Assembly: GCF_001427795.1 (NCBI RefSeq)
Contig: NZ_LMHJ01000002.1
Coordinates: 310,001-374,000 of the forward strand
Direction: 5' to 3'
Origin: Nocardioides sp. Root682
GTDB taxonomy: Bacteria > Actinomycetota > Actinomycetes > Propionibacteriales > Nocardioidaceae
Length of the DNA: 64,000 nt
Below, one piece after another: positions 28,620-40,287 of this stretch. The first letter of the stretch is position 1, and each line of letters opens with the position of its first letter. The position numbers and the translations under genes were made by a program. The notes under the pieces are model-generated. The model was not told the DNA's origin and searched no databases. It saw only the letters and a list, made by a program, of their open reading frames with translations.

Positions 28620-28648
28620 AGGGTATCGACCGCGGCATGCAATAGATT
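28620..28648. promoter_or_regulatory. Divergent leaderless promoters of pepA and gcvT
   Basis: TACCCT (28625-28620, minus) and TAGATT (28643-28648, plus) are each six bases from the start codon of pepA and gcvT. The two promoters share a 41-bp gap, so their -35 regions overlap the opposite promoter or gene and the two polymerases should compete. Confidence 0.55.
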
Positions 28649-28654
28649 CCGACC

Positions 28655-29788
28655 ATGGCAGACGCGACCCCACTGCAGTCCCCCCTCCACGACCGCCACG
28701 TCGCCCTCGGCGCGAAGTTCTCCGAGTTCGGCGGCTGGATGATGCCGCTGGAGTACCCGACCGGAGTGGTCAAGGAGCATGCCGCCGTGCGTGAGGGCGT
28801 CGGCATCTTCGACGTCAGCCACCTCGGCAAGCTCGTCGTGCGCGGCCCGGGTGCCGTCGAGTTCCTGAACTCGACGCTGACCAACGACCTGCACCGGATC
28901 GGCCCCGGCAAGGCGCAGTACAGCCTCGTCGTCGACGACGAGACCGGCGGGATCATCGACGACGTCTTCACCTACTACCGCGACGACGAGCACGTCCTGG
29001 TCGTCCCGAACGCCTCCAACAACGAGGAGGTACGACGCCGGCTGGTCGCCGCCGCGCCCGAGGGAGTGGAGGTCATCGACCACCACCAGGACTACGTGGT
29101 GCTCGCGATCCAGGGCACGAGGTCCGACGACGTCGTCGCTGCCGTCGGGCTCCCCGTCGGCCACGACTACCTCACCTTCGTCGAGGCGCCGTTCGAGGCC
29201 GGCGACGTCGATCCCGACCCCGATGCCCTCGTCATCGTGTGCCGCACCGGCTACACCGGCGAGCGCGGCTACGAGCTGATCGCCCCGTCCTCCGTGGCCC
29301 CGGCGCTCTGGGACGGGTTGATGGCGGCAGGCGCCTCGCTGGGCCTCACCCCGTGCGGCCTCGGCGCGCGCGACACCCTGCGCACGGAGATGGGCTACCC
29401 GCTCCACGGCCAGGACATCTCGTCGTCGATCACCCCCAACGAGGCGCGCCTCGGGTGGGCCGTCGGCTGGAAGAAGGAAGCGTTCTGGGGCCGGGACAAG
29501 CTGCTCGCGGAGCGCGAGGCAGGTCCACGTCGCAAGCTCGTCGGCATCGTGTCGACCGGTCGCGCCATCCCGCGGCCGCACATGAGCGTGCGGTTGTTGC
29601 GCGACGTGCCGCTCGGCGAGGTCACCTCCGGCACCTTCTCGCCGACCCTGAAGAAGGGCATCGGCCTCGCGCTGGTCGCCAGCGTCGTCAACGACGAGGC
29701 CGAGGTGATGGTCGACGTGCGCGGCCGCAACGAGGTCTTCCAGATCACCAAGCCCCCGTTCGTCACTCCCTCGGTGCGTGAGTCATGA
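28655..29788 (+). CDS. gcvT: Glycine cleavage system T protein (aminomethyltransferase)
   Basis: A 377-residue T protein. It transfers the aminomethyl group of glycine from lipoylated H protein to tetrahydrofolate, giving methylene-THF and ammonia. Visible are FGGWMMPLEY, FDVSHLGKLVV (carrying the catalytic Asp region), RTGYTGERGYEL and ARDTLRTEMGYPLHG, then the C-terminal barrel with SGTFSPTLKKGIGLA. The start ATG 28655 follows TAGATT by six bases. No gcv glycine riboswitch fits in the 41-bp upstream gap. The downstream 89-residue gene overlaps by ATGA. The partner genes gcvH and gcvP are not in the window. Confidence 0.95.
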   Translation: MADATPLQSPLHDRHVALGAKFSEFGGWMMPLEYPTGVVKEHAAVREGVGIFDVSHLGKLVVRGPGAVEFLNSTLTNDLHRIGPGKAQYSLVVDDETGGIIDDVFTYYRDDEHVLVVPNASNNEEVRRRLVAAAPEGVEVIDHHQDYVVLAIQGTRSDDVVAAVGLPVGHDYLTFVEAPFEAGDVDPDPDALVIVCRTGYTGERGYELIAPSSVAPALWDGLMAAGASLGLTPCGLGARDTLRTEMGYPLHGQDISSSITPNEARLGWAVGWKKEAFWGRDKLLAEREAGPRRKLVGIVSTGRAIPRPHMSVRLLRDVPLGEVTSGTFSPTLKKGIGLALVASVVNDEAEVMVDVRGRNEVFQITKPPFVTPSVRES

Positions 29789-30054
29789 GTCTTCCCGAGC
29801 AGCCCTCGACCTTCCGTCCGCCCGCCGCGCCCGACCAGCCGTGGCACTGGCGGCTCGAGGACGCCTCCGGCGCCGAGGTGACCCTCGAGGGCGAGGCCGC
29901 CGAGGAGTACGGCGACAAGACGTTCCCGAGCCAGGGCGACGCCGAGTCCTGGGTCGGCGAGATCTGGGCGGAGCTCGCGGAGCACGGCGTCGCACAGGTG
30001 ACCCTGTTCGAGGTCGACCGCGAGGTGTACGGCCCGATGTCGCTCAGCGCGTGA
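29785..30054 (+). CDS. Small conserved protein coupled to gcvT
   Basis: An 89-residue acidic soluble protein of unknown function. The sequence reads as one alpha/beta domain: PWHWRLEDASGAEVTLEGE, FPSQGDAESWVGEIWAELAEHG and VTLFEVDREVYGPMSL. Its ATG overlaps the gcvT stop (ATGA), so translation is coupled and it should be made with GcvT. Similar small genes follow gcvT or lie near pepA in other actinobacteria, but no function is recorded that I can name. No signal peptide or membrane segment is present. Confidence 0.7.
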   Translation: MSLPEQPSTFRPPAAPDQPWHWRLEDASGAEVTLEGEAAEEYGDKTFPSQGDAESWVGEIWAELAEHGVAQVTLFEVDREVYGPMSLSA

Positions 30055-30091
30055 CGCCGCACGTGTGGCACGCACCTCGCTGCATTGCGCC

Positions 30092-30922
30092 GTGACTCGC
30101 GCGTTCCGTCAGGTCGACGTCTTCAGTGCCGAGCCGCTGCTCGGCAACCCGGTGGCGGTGGTGCACGACGCCGACGGGTTGACCGACGAGCAGATGCAGG
30201 CCTTCGCCCGCTGGACGAATCTCAGCGAGACGACCTTCCTGCTGGAGCCGACGGTCCCGGACGCGGACTACCGATTGCGCATCTTCACCGCGAGCAGCGA
30301 GTACCCCTTCGCAGGACATCCGACCCTCGGCAGTGCCCACGCGTGGCTCGAGGCCGGGGGAGTCCCCGCCGGTGACGGCGTGGTGCAGGAGTGCGGCGTC
30401 GGGCTGGTGCAGCTGCGTCGCATCGATGGTCGTCTGGCGTTCGCGGCACCGGACCTCCTGCGCTCCGGTCCTGTCGATCCTGCGCTGGTGGTGGAGATCG
30501 CCGCCGCGCTCGGGATCGGGCGCGACGAGATCCTCGACGTCGCGTGGGCCGACAACGGACCGGGCTGGGTCGGCGTACGGCTCGCAACCGCGGATGCGGT
30601 GCTGGGGTTGAGACCTGACCTCGGCGCGATGCCCGCCGACGTCGGTGTCGTCGGTCCCTACCCTGAGGGCTCCGAGTGCGCCGTCGAGGTGCGCGCGTTC
30701 TGCCCTCACCCGTCGGGTGCGACCGAGGACCCGGTGACCGGTTCGCTCAACGCCTCCCTTGTACAGTGGCTCGGAGGCGGCGTGCTCCCGGCGTCGTACA
30801 CGGCCAGCCAGGGGACGGTGCTGGGCCGACGCGGACGGGTCCACATCGTCACCGATGACGCCGGTGCGATCTGGGTCGGCGGCGACACCCTGACCACGAT
30901 CCACGGAACTGTCCGCCTTTAG
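30092..30922 (+). CDS. PhzF family isomerase/epimerase-like protein
   Basis: A 276-residue protein of the PhzF fold (two diaminopimelate-epimerase-like halves). Conserved features are VDVFSAEPLLGNPVAVV, the catalytic Glu in NLSETTFLL, RIFTASSEYPFAGHPTLGSA and the C-terminal FCPHPSGATEDPVTGSLN. Family members isomerise small acids; only the phenazine enzyme is well characterised, and no phenazine genes are nearby. The start is set at GTG 30092 because family proteins begin close to this QVDVF motif; GTG 30065 would add nine residues. It is co-directional with gcvT and thyA but thyA has its own promoter. Confidence 0.85.
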   Translation: MTRAFRQVDVFSAEPLLGNPVAVVHDADGLTDEQMQAFARWTNLSETTFLLEPTVPDADYRLRIFTASSEYPFAGHPTLGSAHAWLEAGGVPAGDGVVQECGVGLVQLRRIDGRLAFAAPDLLRSGPVDPALVVEIAAALGIGRDEILDVAWADNGPGWVGVRLATADAVLGLRPDLGAMPADVGVVGPYPEGSECAVEVRAFCPHPSGATEDPVTGSLNASLVQWLGGGVLPASYTASQGTVLGRRGRVHIVTDDAGAIWVGGDTLTTIHGTVRL

Positions 30923-30947
30923 TGGGCGGCCCGACTAACCTGACGTC

Positions 30948-31760
30948 GTGCGCGCCTACCTCGACCTCGTCCAGCGAATTCTCGACGAAGGTGTGGAGAA
31001 GGGCGACCGCACCGGCACCGGCACATTGAGTGTCTTCGGGCACCAGATGCGGTTCGACCTGGCCGAGGGATTCCCGATGGTCACCACGAAGAAGATCCAC
31101 ACCCGTTCGGTGTTCGGCGAGCTGTTGTGGTTCCTCCGCGGCGACACCAACGTGAAGTGGCTGCAGGACCGCGGCATCTCGATCTGGGACGAGTGGGCTG
31201 ACGACAACGGCGACCTCGGTCCGGTCTACGGCCACCAGTGGCGGTCGTGGCCGACCCCCGATGGCGGGCACGTCGACCAGATCAAGCAGATCGTCGAGCA
31301 GGTCCGCCGCGACCCCGACAGCCGGCGGCACATCGTGTCGGCCTGGAACGTCGCTGACATCCCGCAGATGGCGCTGGCGCCCTGCCACACGCTCTTCCAG
31401 TTCTACGTCGCTCCCGCGGACGACGGCGGCCCGGCGCGGCTCAGCTGCCAGCTGTACCAGCGTTCGGCCGACGTGTTCCTCGGTGTCCCCTTCAACATCG
31501 CGTCGTACGCCCTGCTCACCCACATGGTCGCCCACGTGACGGGCCTGCGGGTGGGGGACTTCGTGCACACGCTCGGCGACGCGCACCTCTACTCCAACCA
31601 TCTCGACCAGGCCCGCCTCCAGCTCACCCGTGAGCCCCGAGCGCTGCCGACGTTGTGGCTCGACCCCGCGGTGACCGAGCTCGACGCGTTCGACCTCGAA
31701 CACATCCGCGTCGACGGGTACGACCCGCACCCCGGCATCAAGGCGCCGATCGCGGTATGA
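30948..31760 (+). CDS. thyA: Thymidylate synthase
   Basis: A 270-residue ThyA converting dUMP and methylene-THF to dTMP and dihydrofolate. Seen: [13 protein letters not shown] near the N-terminus, the catalytic C146 in [33 protein letters not shown] and the C-terminal [13 protein letters not shown]. The start GTG 30948 has TAACCT six bases upstream, a leaderless pattern. The stop overlaps the dfrA start (ATGA), linking dTMP synthesis to recycling of the dihydrofolate it produces. This pair precedes the dapA-rnj-ftsK core block, as in mycobacteria. Confidence 0.97.
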   Translation: MRAYLDLVQRILDEGVEKGDRTGTGTLSVFGHQMRFDLAEGFPMVTTKKIHTRSVFGELLWFLRGDTNVKWLQDRGISIWDEWADDNGDLGPVYGHQWRSWPTPDGGHVDQIKQIVEQVRRDPDSRRHIVSAWNVADIPQMALAPCHTLFQFYVAPADDGGPARLSCQLYQRSADVFLGVPFNIASYALLTHMVAHVTGLRVGDFVHTLGDAHLYSNHLDQARLQLTREPRALPTLWLDPAVTELDAFDLEHIRVDGYDPHPGIKAPIAV

Positions 31761-32269
31761 GCACTCCCGGAGGCAGGCGCGTCACCATGGTGGCGGCCGT
31801 GGCCGAGAACGGCGTGATCGGTTCGGACGCCAACATCCCCTGGCACATCCCGGCCGACTTCGCGCACTTCAAGGCGACCACGACGGGCCACGTCCTGATC
31901 GTCGGGCGCACCACCCACGAGGGCATCGGCAAGCCGCTGCCCGGCCGCCAGACGATCGTGCTCACCCGCGACCCGCACTGGTCGGCTGAGGGCGTCCGGG
32001 TCGCCCACGACATCCCCAGCGCATTGGAGCTCGCCGACCAGCTGCTCGCTGACAGCCCGCGCGGACAGGTGATGATCGGTGGCGGCGCCGCGGTCTACAC
32101 CGCCGCCCTGCCGTACGCCGACGAGCAGATCCTGTCCGAGATCCCGCTCTCACCCGAGGGCGACACCCACTACCCGAAGTTCAGCCGCAACCGGTGGCGG
32201 GAAGGTCGTCGCGACCAGCGCGAGGGCTTCACCGTCGTGTGGTGGGAGCGCGTCTTCGCCTGCGGCTGA
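31757..32269 (+). CDS. dfrA: Dihydrofolate reductase
   Basis: A 170-residue NADPH-dependent enzyme regenerating tetrahydrofolate. It contains the N-terminal [26 protein letters not shown] with the substrate-binding Asp, [15 protein letters not shown] (the usual MGRKTWE-type loop varied to VGRTTHE), [15 protein letters not shown] and the C-terminal VVWWERV. The start ATG overlaps the thyA stop. It is convergent with the large secreted-protein gene, only 12 bases away. Sensitivity to antifolates cannot be judged from sequence alone. Confidence 0.95.
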   Translation: MSTPGGRRVTMVAAVAENGVIGSDANIPWHIPADFAHFKATTTGHVLIVGRTTHEGIGKPLPGRQTIVLTRDPHWSAEGVRVAHDIPSALELADQLLADSPRGQVMIGGGAAVYTAALPYADEQILSEIPLSPEGDTHYPKFSRNRWREGRRDQREGFTVVWWERVFACG

Positions 32270-32281
32270 ACGTCCTGTCGC

Positions 32282-35200
32282 CTAGTTTGGCGTCAGGGCG
32301 AAGGTCGCGATCGTCCGCATGCCCGGGCGCGCTCTCAGCAGCGGGCCGGATTGTCCATCCGGTGCGCCGCCCCGGAAGCACGTCGGTGCGTACCCGTGAG
32401 CACTCACGCAGATCCGCGCACTCTGGAACCGCGGTTGCGACGGATTCAAGGCGATCCCGCTGTTGGGTGCGTTGACCGCGTGGTACGGGTACGAGAAGCC
32501 GTGGCTGTCGGTGTCCCAGATGTGGGTGGCGTAGTAGTCCCCGTTGGGGACTGAGAGCTCCACTCGCGCACCGTCGATGGGCTTGCCCGTCACGGCGTCC
32601 CGGACCCAGGCGCCGAAGACGCCCTCGAACCCGACGACGATCGTGGTGGTCGCGGTCCGGCCGTTGGTGAGGGTGGGCATCCAGCCGCATCCCGGCGTGT
32701 AACCCGCGCGGGTCCCGGGGCCGACCTGACCCCGGGCCGCGCAGACGGCCTCGTGCACCGGATAGTCGGTCGGGGCGAGGCCCTTCACGGTGCCGAAGCC
32801 CTGCGCGTCGGTCTGCACGTCGAGATAGCCCAGCTCATCCCTGACAGCGAGACTCACCCCGGGGGCCGGCCGTCCGTCGGGGGTGACCACCTTGACCCGG
32901 ACCGCCGCCGCGGGCTGCATGGCGAGGTCGGCGGTGGTGTCCTGTCCCGGGGTCACCGCGATGGAGAAACCTCCGGACATCGTGGTGCGGTAGCCGCGAG
33001 GTCCGGAGGTGTTCCGGTCAGCGATCAACCCGTACTGGCCGGGTGGCAGCCGCGTGAAGGAGTACCGGCCCTCGGCATCGGTCGTTGTGCTGGACCCGCC
33101 GCCCAGGGTGACGAGGACATCGGGGATCGGCTCGCCGGTGTCGGCCCCGGTCAGGACGCCGGAAATGCTGCCGTGACGGTCGACGGAGACGACTTCGGCG
33201 TGGAAGGTGCTACCGACGGACAGCTGCGGAACACCGAGCTCCGTCACGGGGACACACGCCGTCGCCCGGCCGACGCCGCTGGCGCACAGCAGGTAGGTCT
33301 TGCCGGCTTCGGGACGGATCTGCGTCAGCGCGTAGGAGCCTGTGGCGTCCGTGGTCGCGGACCGGACGACGTTGCCGACGTACTGCTGATGGAGCTCGAC
33401 CGTCATCTCGGCCACGGGAGCGCCGGAGACGCTGTCCTCGACCTTGCCGGTCAGCGTGGCAGCCGGTTGCGCCACGAAGTCGACGCCAGTCGTGGGTGGG
33501 GCCGCGTAGATCGTGCGCTCCAGGCAGGACGGTGAGGCGTATCCGCCCGACGAGCTCCCGCCGGTGGCCAAAGACGTGTCCGCGCACACCGTGATCGGAA
33601 GGCCCGGCCCGGTCGACGGTGCGCCGACGCTGACGGTGAACCGACCGGTCGCGTCGGTCGTCACCGTCCGTCGTACTTCTCCGCTGTGCTTGCGGAGGGA
33701 GACCGGGACACCGGCAAGGGGCACGTCGCCGGGCGCCGTGACCTTGCCGCTCACCGTCGCGGTCCGGACCAGCGCGACATCCACCTGAGAGGTGACGGAG
33801 ACGGGCGTCGCCGTACCGAAGACGGACCTGTCCGACGGGTCCGCCGGGACTCCCGGCTCGAAGTCGGCCCCGCCGAAGCACTGGTTGCCGTAGCCGGTGG
33901 CGGCACCCGGGGTCAGGTGCCGTTCGGCGTCGAAGCACACAGAGACCGAGTCGTCGGACCCGAGCGCAGTCGTGACCGAGTACCTGCCGTCCGCTCCGGT
34001 ATGGGCCAGTGGCGTGGCAACGCCGGCTCCACGTGCGCCGACGATGTGGACGCCGACACCGGGGACGGCTGTTCCCCCCGTGGCGCTCGTTGCCCGGCCG
34101 CTGATCGTGACGACCCGCAGCGGCGTGATGGTGAGGTCCTGTTGGACAGTCTCGCCCGGCAACGAGGTCGTCACCTTGACCACGGGCTCCTCGGGCTCGT
34201 ACCCCTGGGCCGTTCCGTTGGTCGCTGTCGTCGCGTCGACCCTCACCCACGTGATCGTGCTCGCGACCGAGGACACCCCGGTCACGAGATAGCTGCCGTC
34301 GTCGGCCGTCGTCGTCACCACCTGGTCGTACAGGTACGGATAGGGCCTGGACGCGATGACGGTTGCTCCTGCGATGGGCCGGCCGGTGCTCGCCTCCCTG
34401 ACGACACCGCGGAGGGACACCGCCTGGTTGATCGGCAGGTCCTGCGACGTCGCGGCGACCGAGGCGACCGTCAGTTCGGAGCAGGAGTCGACGTATCCCT
34501 GCGGACTCCCGCCGGTGACCGAGGTCCCGTCGACGCACGCGGTGTACCCGCCCACGGGCAGGTCGAGGTCGTAGCTGCCGTCGGACTCGCTGGTCGTCGT
34601 GAAGGTCGCGAATCCTGTGGGGTAGGCGTCCGTGTTCGACCGGAAGGTCAGCGGCACGGACCCGACGGCAGCGCCTGAGCGGGAGTCGACCACCCGCCCG
34701 CTGACCGGGCGCGCGGCGTTCGGGTCGCTGCGCACCGTGACCGTCGCGAGGGTCGAGTAGGTCCCGTCCTGGCCCACTGCCCAGACGGCATACGAGTACT
34801 CGGTGTCCGCCTCGAGCTCGTTGTCGAGCAGGGTGTCCACCGGCAGCGGGAGGTTCCAACCGCCGCCGTCGAGGGGCGATGCCGGAGCTGTCGGTCCCTC
34901 AGCCCGTGCCACGACGATGGCGTCAGCACCGGATGGGTTCGTCCAGCGGAGCCGGACCCGCTGCGGGTCGTAGCCCGTCGTGCCCTCGCCGACGGTGGGA
35001 GCCAGCGCCGTCGCGGTCAGGCCGGTCACCGGCCCGGGGGGTGCCCCCTGAGGAGTGGTCACGGTCACGGATGCGCGTGTCGAGTAGTTGCCGCTGGAGT
35101 CGACGGCCCAGAGCCCGTAGGTGTAGGTGTGCCCGGGCGCCACCATCTCGTCGGTCGTCGTCTCGGTGGACCGGGTGCGACCGACGACCCACCCGGACGT

Positions 35201-36592
35201 CGGCGACGCAGGAGCGACCGCACCCTCGATGCGACTGATCGCCACGTCCGACCAGGGGGCCGACTCCGGGTTGGTCCACCGGAGGGTGACGGCACGGGGC
35301 AGGGCGTCGGCGGTGGGGTCGGTGACCGGGCCCGACGGGGTGTCCGTGCCCTGCGGAGACTGTGCACCGATCCGGTACGAGCCCTGGAAGTTCCCGGCCG
35401 CGTCGAGCGTGTAGATCCACAGGTAGACCCACTGTTGCGACGGCAGGCCGCTCACGGTGTAGGTGTCGACCGCTCCCACGTGCTGTACGGACGGCGGAAG
35501 GCCGGGGCCTCCCAGCCACACACCGCTGTCGTAGCGGACGTCGACGGCGACGTGGTCGACGCCCGCGGGATTCGTCCAGTGGAAGGTGATCTTGCCCGGC
35601 ACCGCCGTGTGCCAGCCGGCGGTGGCCGGTGCAGGGCCGGGCCGGGCGGTCGAGACCGGGGGAGAGGTCCCCGAGGAGGTCGTGGCGAAGACCGAGTAGG
35701 CGTAGGACTGGTCCTCCTCGACCGCGGAGTCGGTGGCAGCGCTGACGACACCAGTGGTCGGCACGGCCGCTCCCGCGCCTGCCGTCGCAGGCGGAGTGCT
35801 GCCGACGGCGCGCCTGACCGTGACGCCCGTCGTACCGGCCGGGTTCGTCCAGCTGAGCTTGACCTGCTTGCTGGTGGACGCCGCCTTGAGGCTCGTCACG
35901 ACCGCCGGACCGCTCGCCACGGGTGTGACCGTCACGGCCGAGGACACTGCGGAGGTCCGGTAGGTGCGCGCGCTCACGCTGACCCGATAGCGGGACACGA
36001 CGCCGGCAAGCGGGGTGTCGCTGAGCCGGAACCGGCCGGTCGAGTCCGGCCAGATGCTTCGCACGGTGGCCCAGGTGGTCGACGTGCCGACACGTTTCTG
36101 GAGCACGACCGGGGTGGCGGCGAGCCACGGAGAGACGAGGCCCGACAAGGTGATCGCGCTGCCCGCGACGGGGGTCAGGTTCGACGCGGCGAGCGAGGCC
36201 CTGACCTGGACGCGCACCACCACCGACCGTGCCACGGACACCACCGCAGGCGCACTTGCCGTGCGCGGGGCGCTCGCGCGGTACCTGTAGGTGCCACCCG
36301 TGCCGGGAGCCCTGATCCGGAGCTCGAAGCTCCCGTAGCGATTGGTCGTGCGGGTGGAGGCGACCTTCACCCACCGTGTTCCCGATTTCCTGCGGAGCAC
36401 GACGGGACTGCCCTTGGGGCTGCGCGTCACCCTGCCGCGGACAGCGATGGCCGCACCGGTCGTCGTGGCCGACGGCACCTGGATCGAGATCGTGCGATCG
36501 GCCGCGGCCGCCTGGGCGTGGGTCGGCGTCAACGGGAGCACGAGGAGGAGGGCGAGGGCCGCAACGGCCATCCACCGAGTTTTGTTTGCCAC
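32282..36592 (-). CDS. Large secreted Fn3/carboxypeptidase-regulatory-like repeat protein
   Basis: A 1436-residue exported protein. The start GTG 36592 has GGGGGAAG just upstream and opens a signal peptide ending THAQAAA. Two Ig-like segments of the actinobacterial bulk-binding type follow (about 30-240), then four Fn3-like repeats with the shared L-x-WTNPAG motif, and from about residue 640 eight carboxypeptidase-regulatory-like beta sandwiches of the form SG-x-V-x-D-x-x-SG-x-P-x-x-G-x-x-V. There is no enzyme domain, LPxTG or C-terminal membrane helix, so it should be fully secreted or held by non-covalent binding. It lies between dfrA and the dapA block, interrupting a conserved order. An adhesive or matrix role is inference. 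Confidence 0.8.
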   Translation of the reverse strand: MANKTRWMAVAALALLLVLPLTPTHAQAAAADRTISIQVPSATTTGAAIAVRGRVTRSPKGSPVVLRRKSGTRWVKVASTRTTNRYGSFELRIRAPGTGGTYRYRASAPRTASAPAVVSVARSVVVRVQVRASLAASNLTPVAGSAITLSGLVSPWLAATPVVLQKRVGTSTTWATVRSIWPDSTGRFRLSDTPLAGVVSRYRVSVSARTYRTSAVSSAVTVTPVASGPAVVTSLKAASTSKQVKLSWTNPAGTTGVTVRRAVGSTPPATAGAGAAVPTTGVVSAATDSAVEEDQSYAYSVFATTSSGTSPPVSTARPGPAPATAGWHTAVPGKITFHWTNPAGVDHVAVDVRYDSGVWLGGPGLPPSVQHVGAVDTYTVSGLPSQQWVYLWIYTLDAAGNFQGSYRIGAQSPQGTDTPSGPVTDPTADALPRAVTLRWTNPESAPWSDVAISRIEGAVAPASPTSGWVVGRTRSTETTTDEMVAPGHTYTYGLWAVDSSGNYSTRASVTVTTPQGAPPGPVTGLTATALAPTVGEGTTGYDPQRVRLRWTNPSGADAIVVARAEGPTAPASPLDGGGWNLPLPVDTLLDNELEADTEYSYAVWAVGQDGTYSTLATVTVRSDPNAARPVSGRVVDSRSGAAVGSVPLTFRSNTDAYPTGFATFTTTSESDGSYDLDLPVGGYTACVDGTSVTGGSPQGYVDSCSELTVASVAATSQDLPINQAVSLRGVVREASTGRPIAGATVIASRPYPYLYDQVVTTTADDGSYLVTGVSSVASTITWVRVDATTATNGTAQGYEPEEPVVKVTTSLPGETVQQDLTITPLRVVTISGRATSATGGTAVPGVGVHIVGARGAGVATPLAHTGADGRYSVTTALGSDDSVSVCFDAERHLTPGAATGYGNQCFGGADFEPGVPADPSDRSVFGTATPVSVTSQVDVALVRTATVSGKVTAPGDVPLAGVPVSLRKHSGEVRRTVTTDATGRFTVSVGAPSTGPGLPITVCADTSLATGGSSSGGYASPSCLERTIYAAPPTTGVDFVAQPAATLTGKVEDSVSGAPVAEMTVELHQQYVGNVVRSATTDATGSYALTQIRPEAGKTYLLCASGVGRATACVPVTELGVPQLSVGSTFHAEVVSVDRHGSISGVLTGADTGEPIPDVLVTLGGGSSTTTDAEGRYSFTRLPPGQYGLIADRNTSGPRGYRTTMSGGFSIAVTPGQDTTADLAMQPAAAVRVKVVTPDGRPAPGVSLAVRDELGYLDVQTDAQGFGTVKGLAPTDYPVHEAVCAARGQVGPGTRAGYTPGCGWMPTLTNGRTATTTIVVGFEGVFGAWVRDAVTGKPIDGARVELSVPNGDYYATHIWDTDSHGFSYPYHAVNAPNSGIALNPSQPRFQSARICVSAHGYAPTCFRGGAPDGQSGPLLRARPGMRTIATFALTPN

Positions 36593-36720
36593 GCTTCCCC
36601 CATGCCTGCTCGGGGAGAGCCTAGGTCGGGGCGGCGGAGTTCGGGCAAGTTCTGACAATCTCGTGGGTCGTGCAAGGCAAGCCGGCCTTCGGCGACCGGC
36701 CGGCTGGCAGGCTGGCGACC

Positions 36721-37665
36721 ATGACTGTCGAACTCCGCGTCTTCACCGAACCCCAGCAGGGTGCAACGTACGACGACCTGCTCGCGGTGGCCCTCGAGGC
36801 CGAGCGGCTCGGCTTCGGTGCGTTCTTCCGCAGCGACCACTACCTCCACATGAGTGGCGACGGGCTGCCCGGCTCCACCGACGCGTGGACGACCCTGGCC
36901 GGTCTTGCCCGGGAGACCAGCACCATCCGGCTCGGGACCTTGATGACCAGCGCGACCTTCCGGCACCCGGGCGTGCTCGCGGTCCAGGTGGCGCAGGTCG
37001 ACCAGATGAGCGGGGGCCGGGTCGAGCTCGGCATCGGAGCCGGCTGGTTCACCCAGGAGCACACGGCGTACGGCATCCCGTTCCCCGACACCGCCGAACG
37101 GTTCGAGCGCTACGCCGAACAGCTCGAGCTCATCACCGGCATGTGGGCGACACCGGTGGGGGAGCGCTACGAGTTCGCCGGCAAGCACTACGAGCTCACC
37201 GACAGCCCGGCGCTGCCCAAGCCGAACCAGACGAGCGGTCACCGTGGCGGTCCACCGGTGCTGATCGGCGGCAAGGGTGCGAAGAAGACCCCAGCCCTCG
37301 CCGCGGCGTACGCCGACGAGTTCAACCTGCCGTTCGTCGACGAGGAGTTCACGGCCCTCCAGTTCGGCCGGGTGCGGCAGGCGGCCGAGGCCATCGACCG
37401 CGACCCGGCGAGCCTGATCTGGTCGAACGCCCTGGTCCTGTGCGTCGGGAAGGACGAGGCCGAGATCGCCCGTCGGGCGGAGTTCATCGGCCGCGACGTC
37501 GAGGAGCTGCGCACCAACGGGCTGGCCGGGACGCCGGAGGAGGTCGTGGAGAAGATCCACCGGTTCGCGGCCCTGGGTGCCCAGCGGATGTACCTCCAGG
37601 TGCTCGACCTGAGCGATCTCGATCACCTGCGCCTCGTGGCTGCGGAGGTCATGCCTCACGTGTGA
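36721..37665 (+). CDS. Luciferase-like F420-dependent oxidoreductase
   Basis: A 314-residue TIM-barrel enzyme of the luciferase-like monooxygenase superfamily in the form used with coenzyme F420 by actinobacteria. Motifs: RSDHYLHMSGDGLPGSTDAWT, LGTLMTSATFRHPGVLA, VDQMSGGRVELGIGAGWFTQEHTAYG and PVLIGGKGAKKTPALAA (each quoted in part). The start is ATG 36721, the first position matching family N-termini; CAGGCT lies seven bases upstream. A distant upstream GTG-type start at 36670 lacks support. The substrate is unknown. It precedes dapA on the same strand with a 47-bp gap and dapA has its own promoter-like element. Confidence 0.85.
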   Translation: MTVELRVFTEPQQGATYDDLLAVALEAERLGFGAFFRSDHYLHMSGDGLPGSTDAWTTLAGLARETSTIRLGTLMTSATFRHPGVLAVQVAQVDQMSGGRVELGIGAGWFTQEHTAYGIPFPDTAERFERYAEQLELITGMWATPVGERYEFAGKHYELTDSPALPKPNQTSGHRGGPPVLIGGKGAKKTPALAAAYADEFNLPFVDEEFTALQFGRVRQAAEAIDRDPASLIWSNALVLCVGKDEAEIARRAEFIGRDVEELRTNGLAGTPEEVVEKIHRFAALGAQRMYLQVLDLSDLDHLRLVAAEVMPHV

Positions 37666-37712
37666 GGGGCGGCGGCGAGGCCATCGCGCTGCTTGACGAT
37701 AGGCTGGACGCC

Positions 37713-38599
37713 ATGACTTCTGCACCCTTCGGCACCGTGCTGACCGCCATGGTCACGCCGTTCCACGCGGACGGCTCCGTCGACCTGGATGCGGTGCAGA
37801 AGGTCGCCAAGCACCTCGTCGACAACGGCAACGACGGCATCGTCGTCTCGGGCACCACCGGCGAGTCGCCGACCACGACCGGCGCCGAGGACGGCGAGAC
37901 CCTCGCGGCCGTCAAGGACGCCGTCGGTGACCGCGCGAAGATCGTCGCCGGCGTCGGCACGAACGACACCCGCCACTCCGTCGAACTGGCCCGCCAGGCC
38001 GAGAAGGTCGGCGCCGACGGCCTGCTGCTCGTGACGCCGTACTACAACAAGCCGAGCCAGCCGGGCGTGCTCAACCACTTCCGCCAGGTCGTCGAGGCCA
38101 CCAACGTCCCCGTCATGTTGTACGACGTCCCCGGCCGCACCGGCACCAAGATCTCGCTCGAGACCTATGCCGCCGCCCGCCAGTGGGAGACGGTCACGAC
38201 CGTCAAGGAAGCCACCGGCGACCTGGCTCGCACCGCGCAGCTGGTCGACCTCGGCTACACCGTCTACTCCGGTGACGACGTCAACACCCTCGGCTACCTC
38301 GCCTACGGCGCCACCGGGCTCGTCTCCGTGGTCGGCCACGTCGCGGGCGTCCAGCTCAAGGCGATGATCGACGCGTTCCTCGCCGGCGACCATGCCGAGG
38401 CGTTGCGGATCCACACGGGCCTGATCCCCGCCTACGAGGCGATCATGGGCGTCGCCAACTACGGCGCGACGACGGCCAAGGCGGCGCTGGAGCTCAAGGG
38501 CGTGCTCGACAACCGGATCGTCCGACCGCCGCTGCTGGCGCTCGACGACGACGAAGTCGCGGACCTCCGGTCCGGCCTCGTCGCGGCGGGCCTGCTCTG

Positions 38600-38600
<1 letters not shown>
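37713..38600 (+). CDS. dapA: 4-hydroxy-tetrahydrodipicolinate synthase
   Basis: A 295-residue class I aldolase committing aspartate semialdehyde and pyruvate to lysine and diaminopimelate. Motifs: VSGTTGESPTTT, VTPYYNKPSQPG, LYDVPGRTG (tyrosine of the catalytic triad) and VKEATGD with Schiff-base K165. The start ATG 37713 has TAGGCT seven bases upstream (leaderless-like). The stop overlaps the rnj start (TGATG). The dapA-rnj linkage is conserved across actinobacteria. Diaminopimelate is needed for peptidoglycan of these organisms. Confidence 0.97.
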
Positions 38601-40285
<1,685 letters not shown>

Positions 40286-40287
40286 CT

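Noticed and set aside
28614..28654. Glycine riboswitch before gcvT
   Set aside because: Only 41 bases separate gcvT from pepA and both promoters occupy them; there is no room for a riboswitch.
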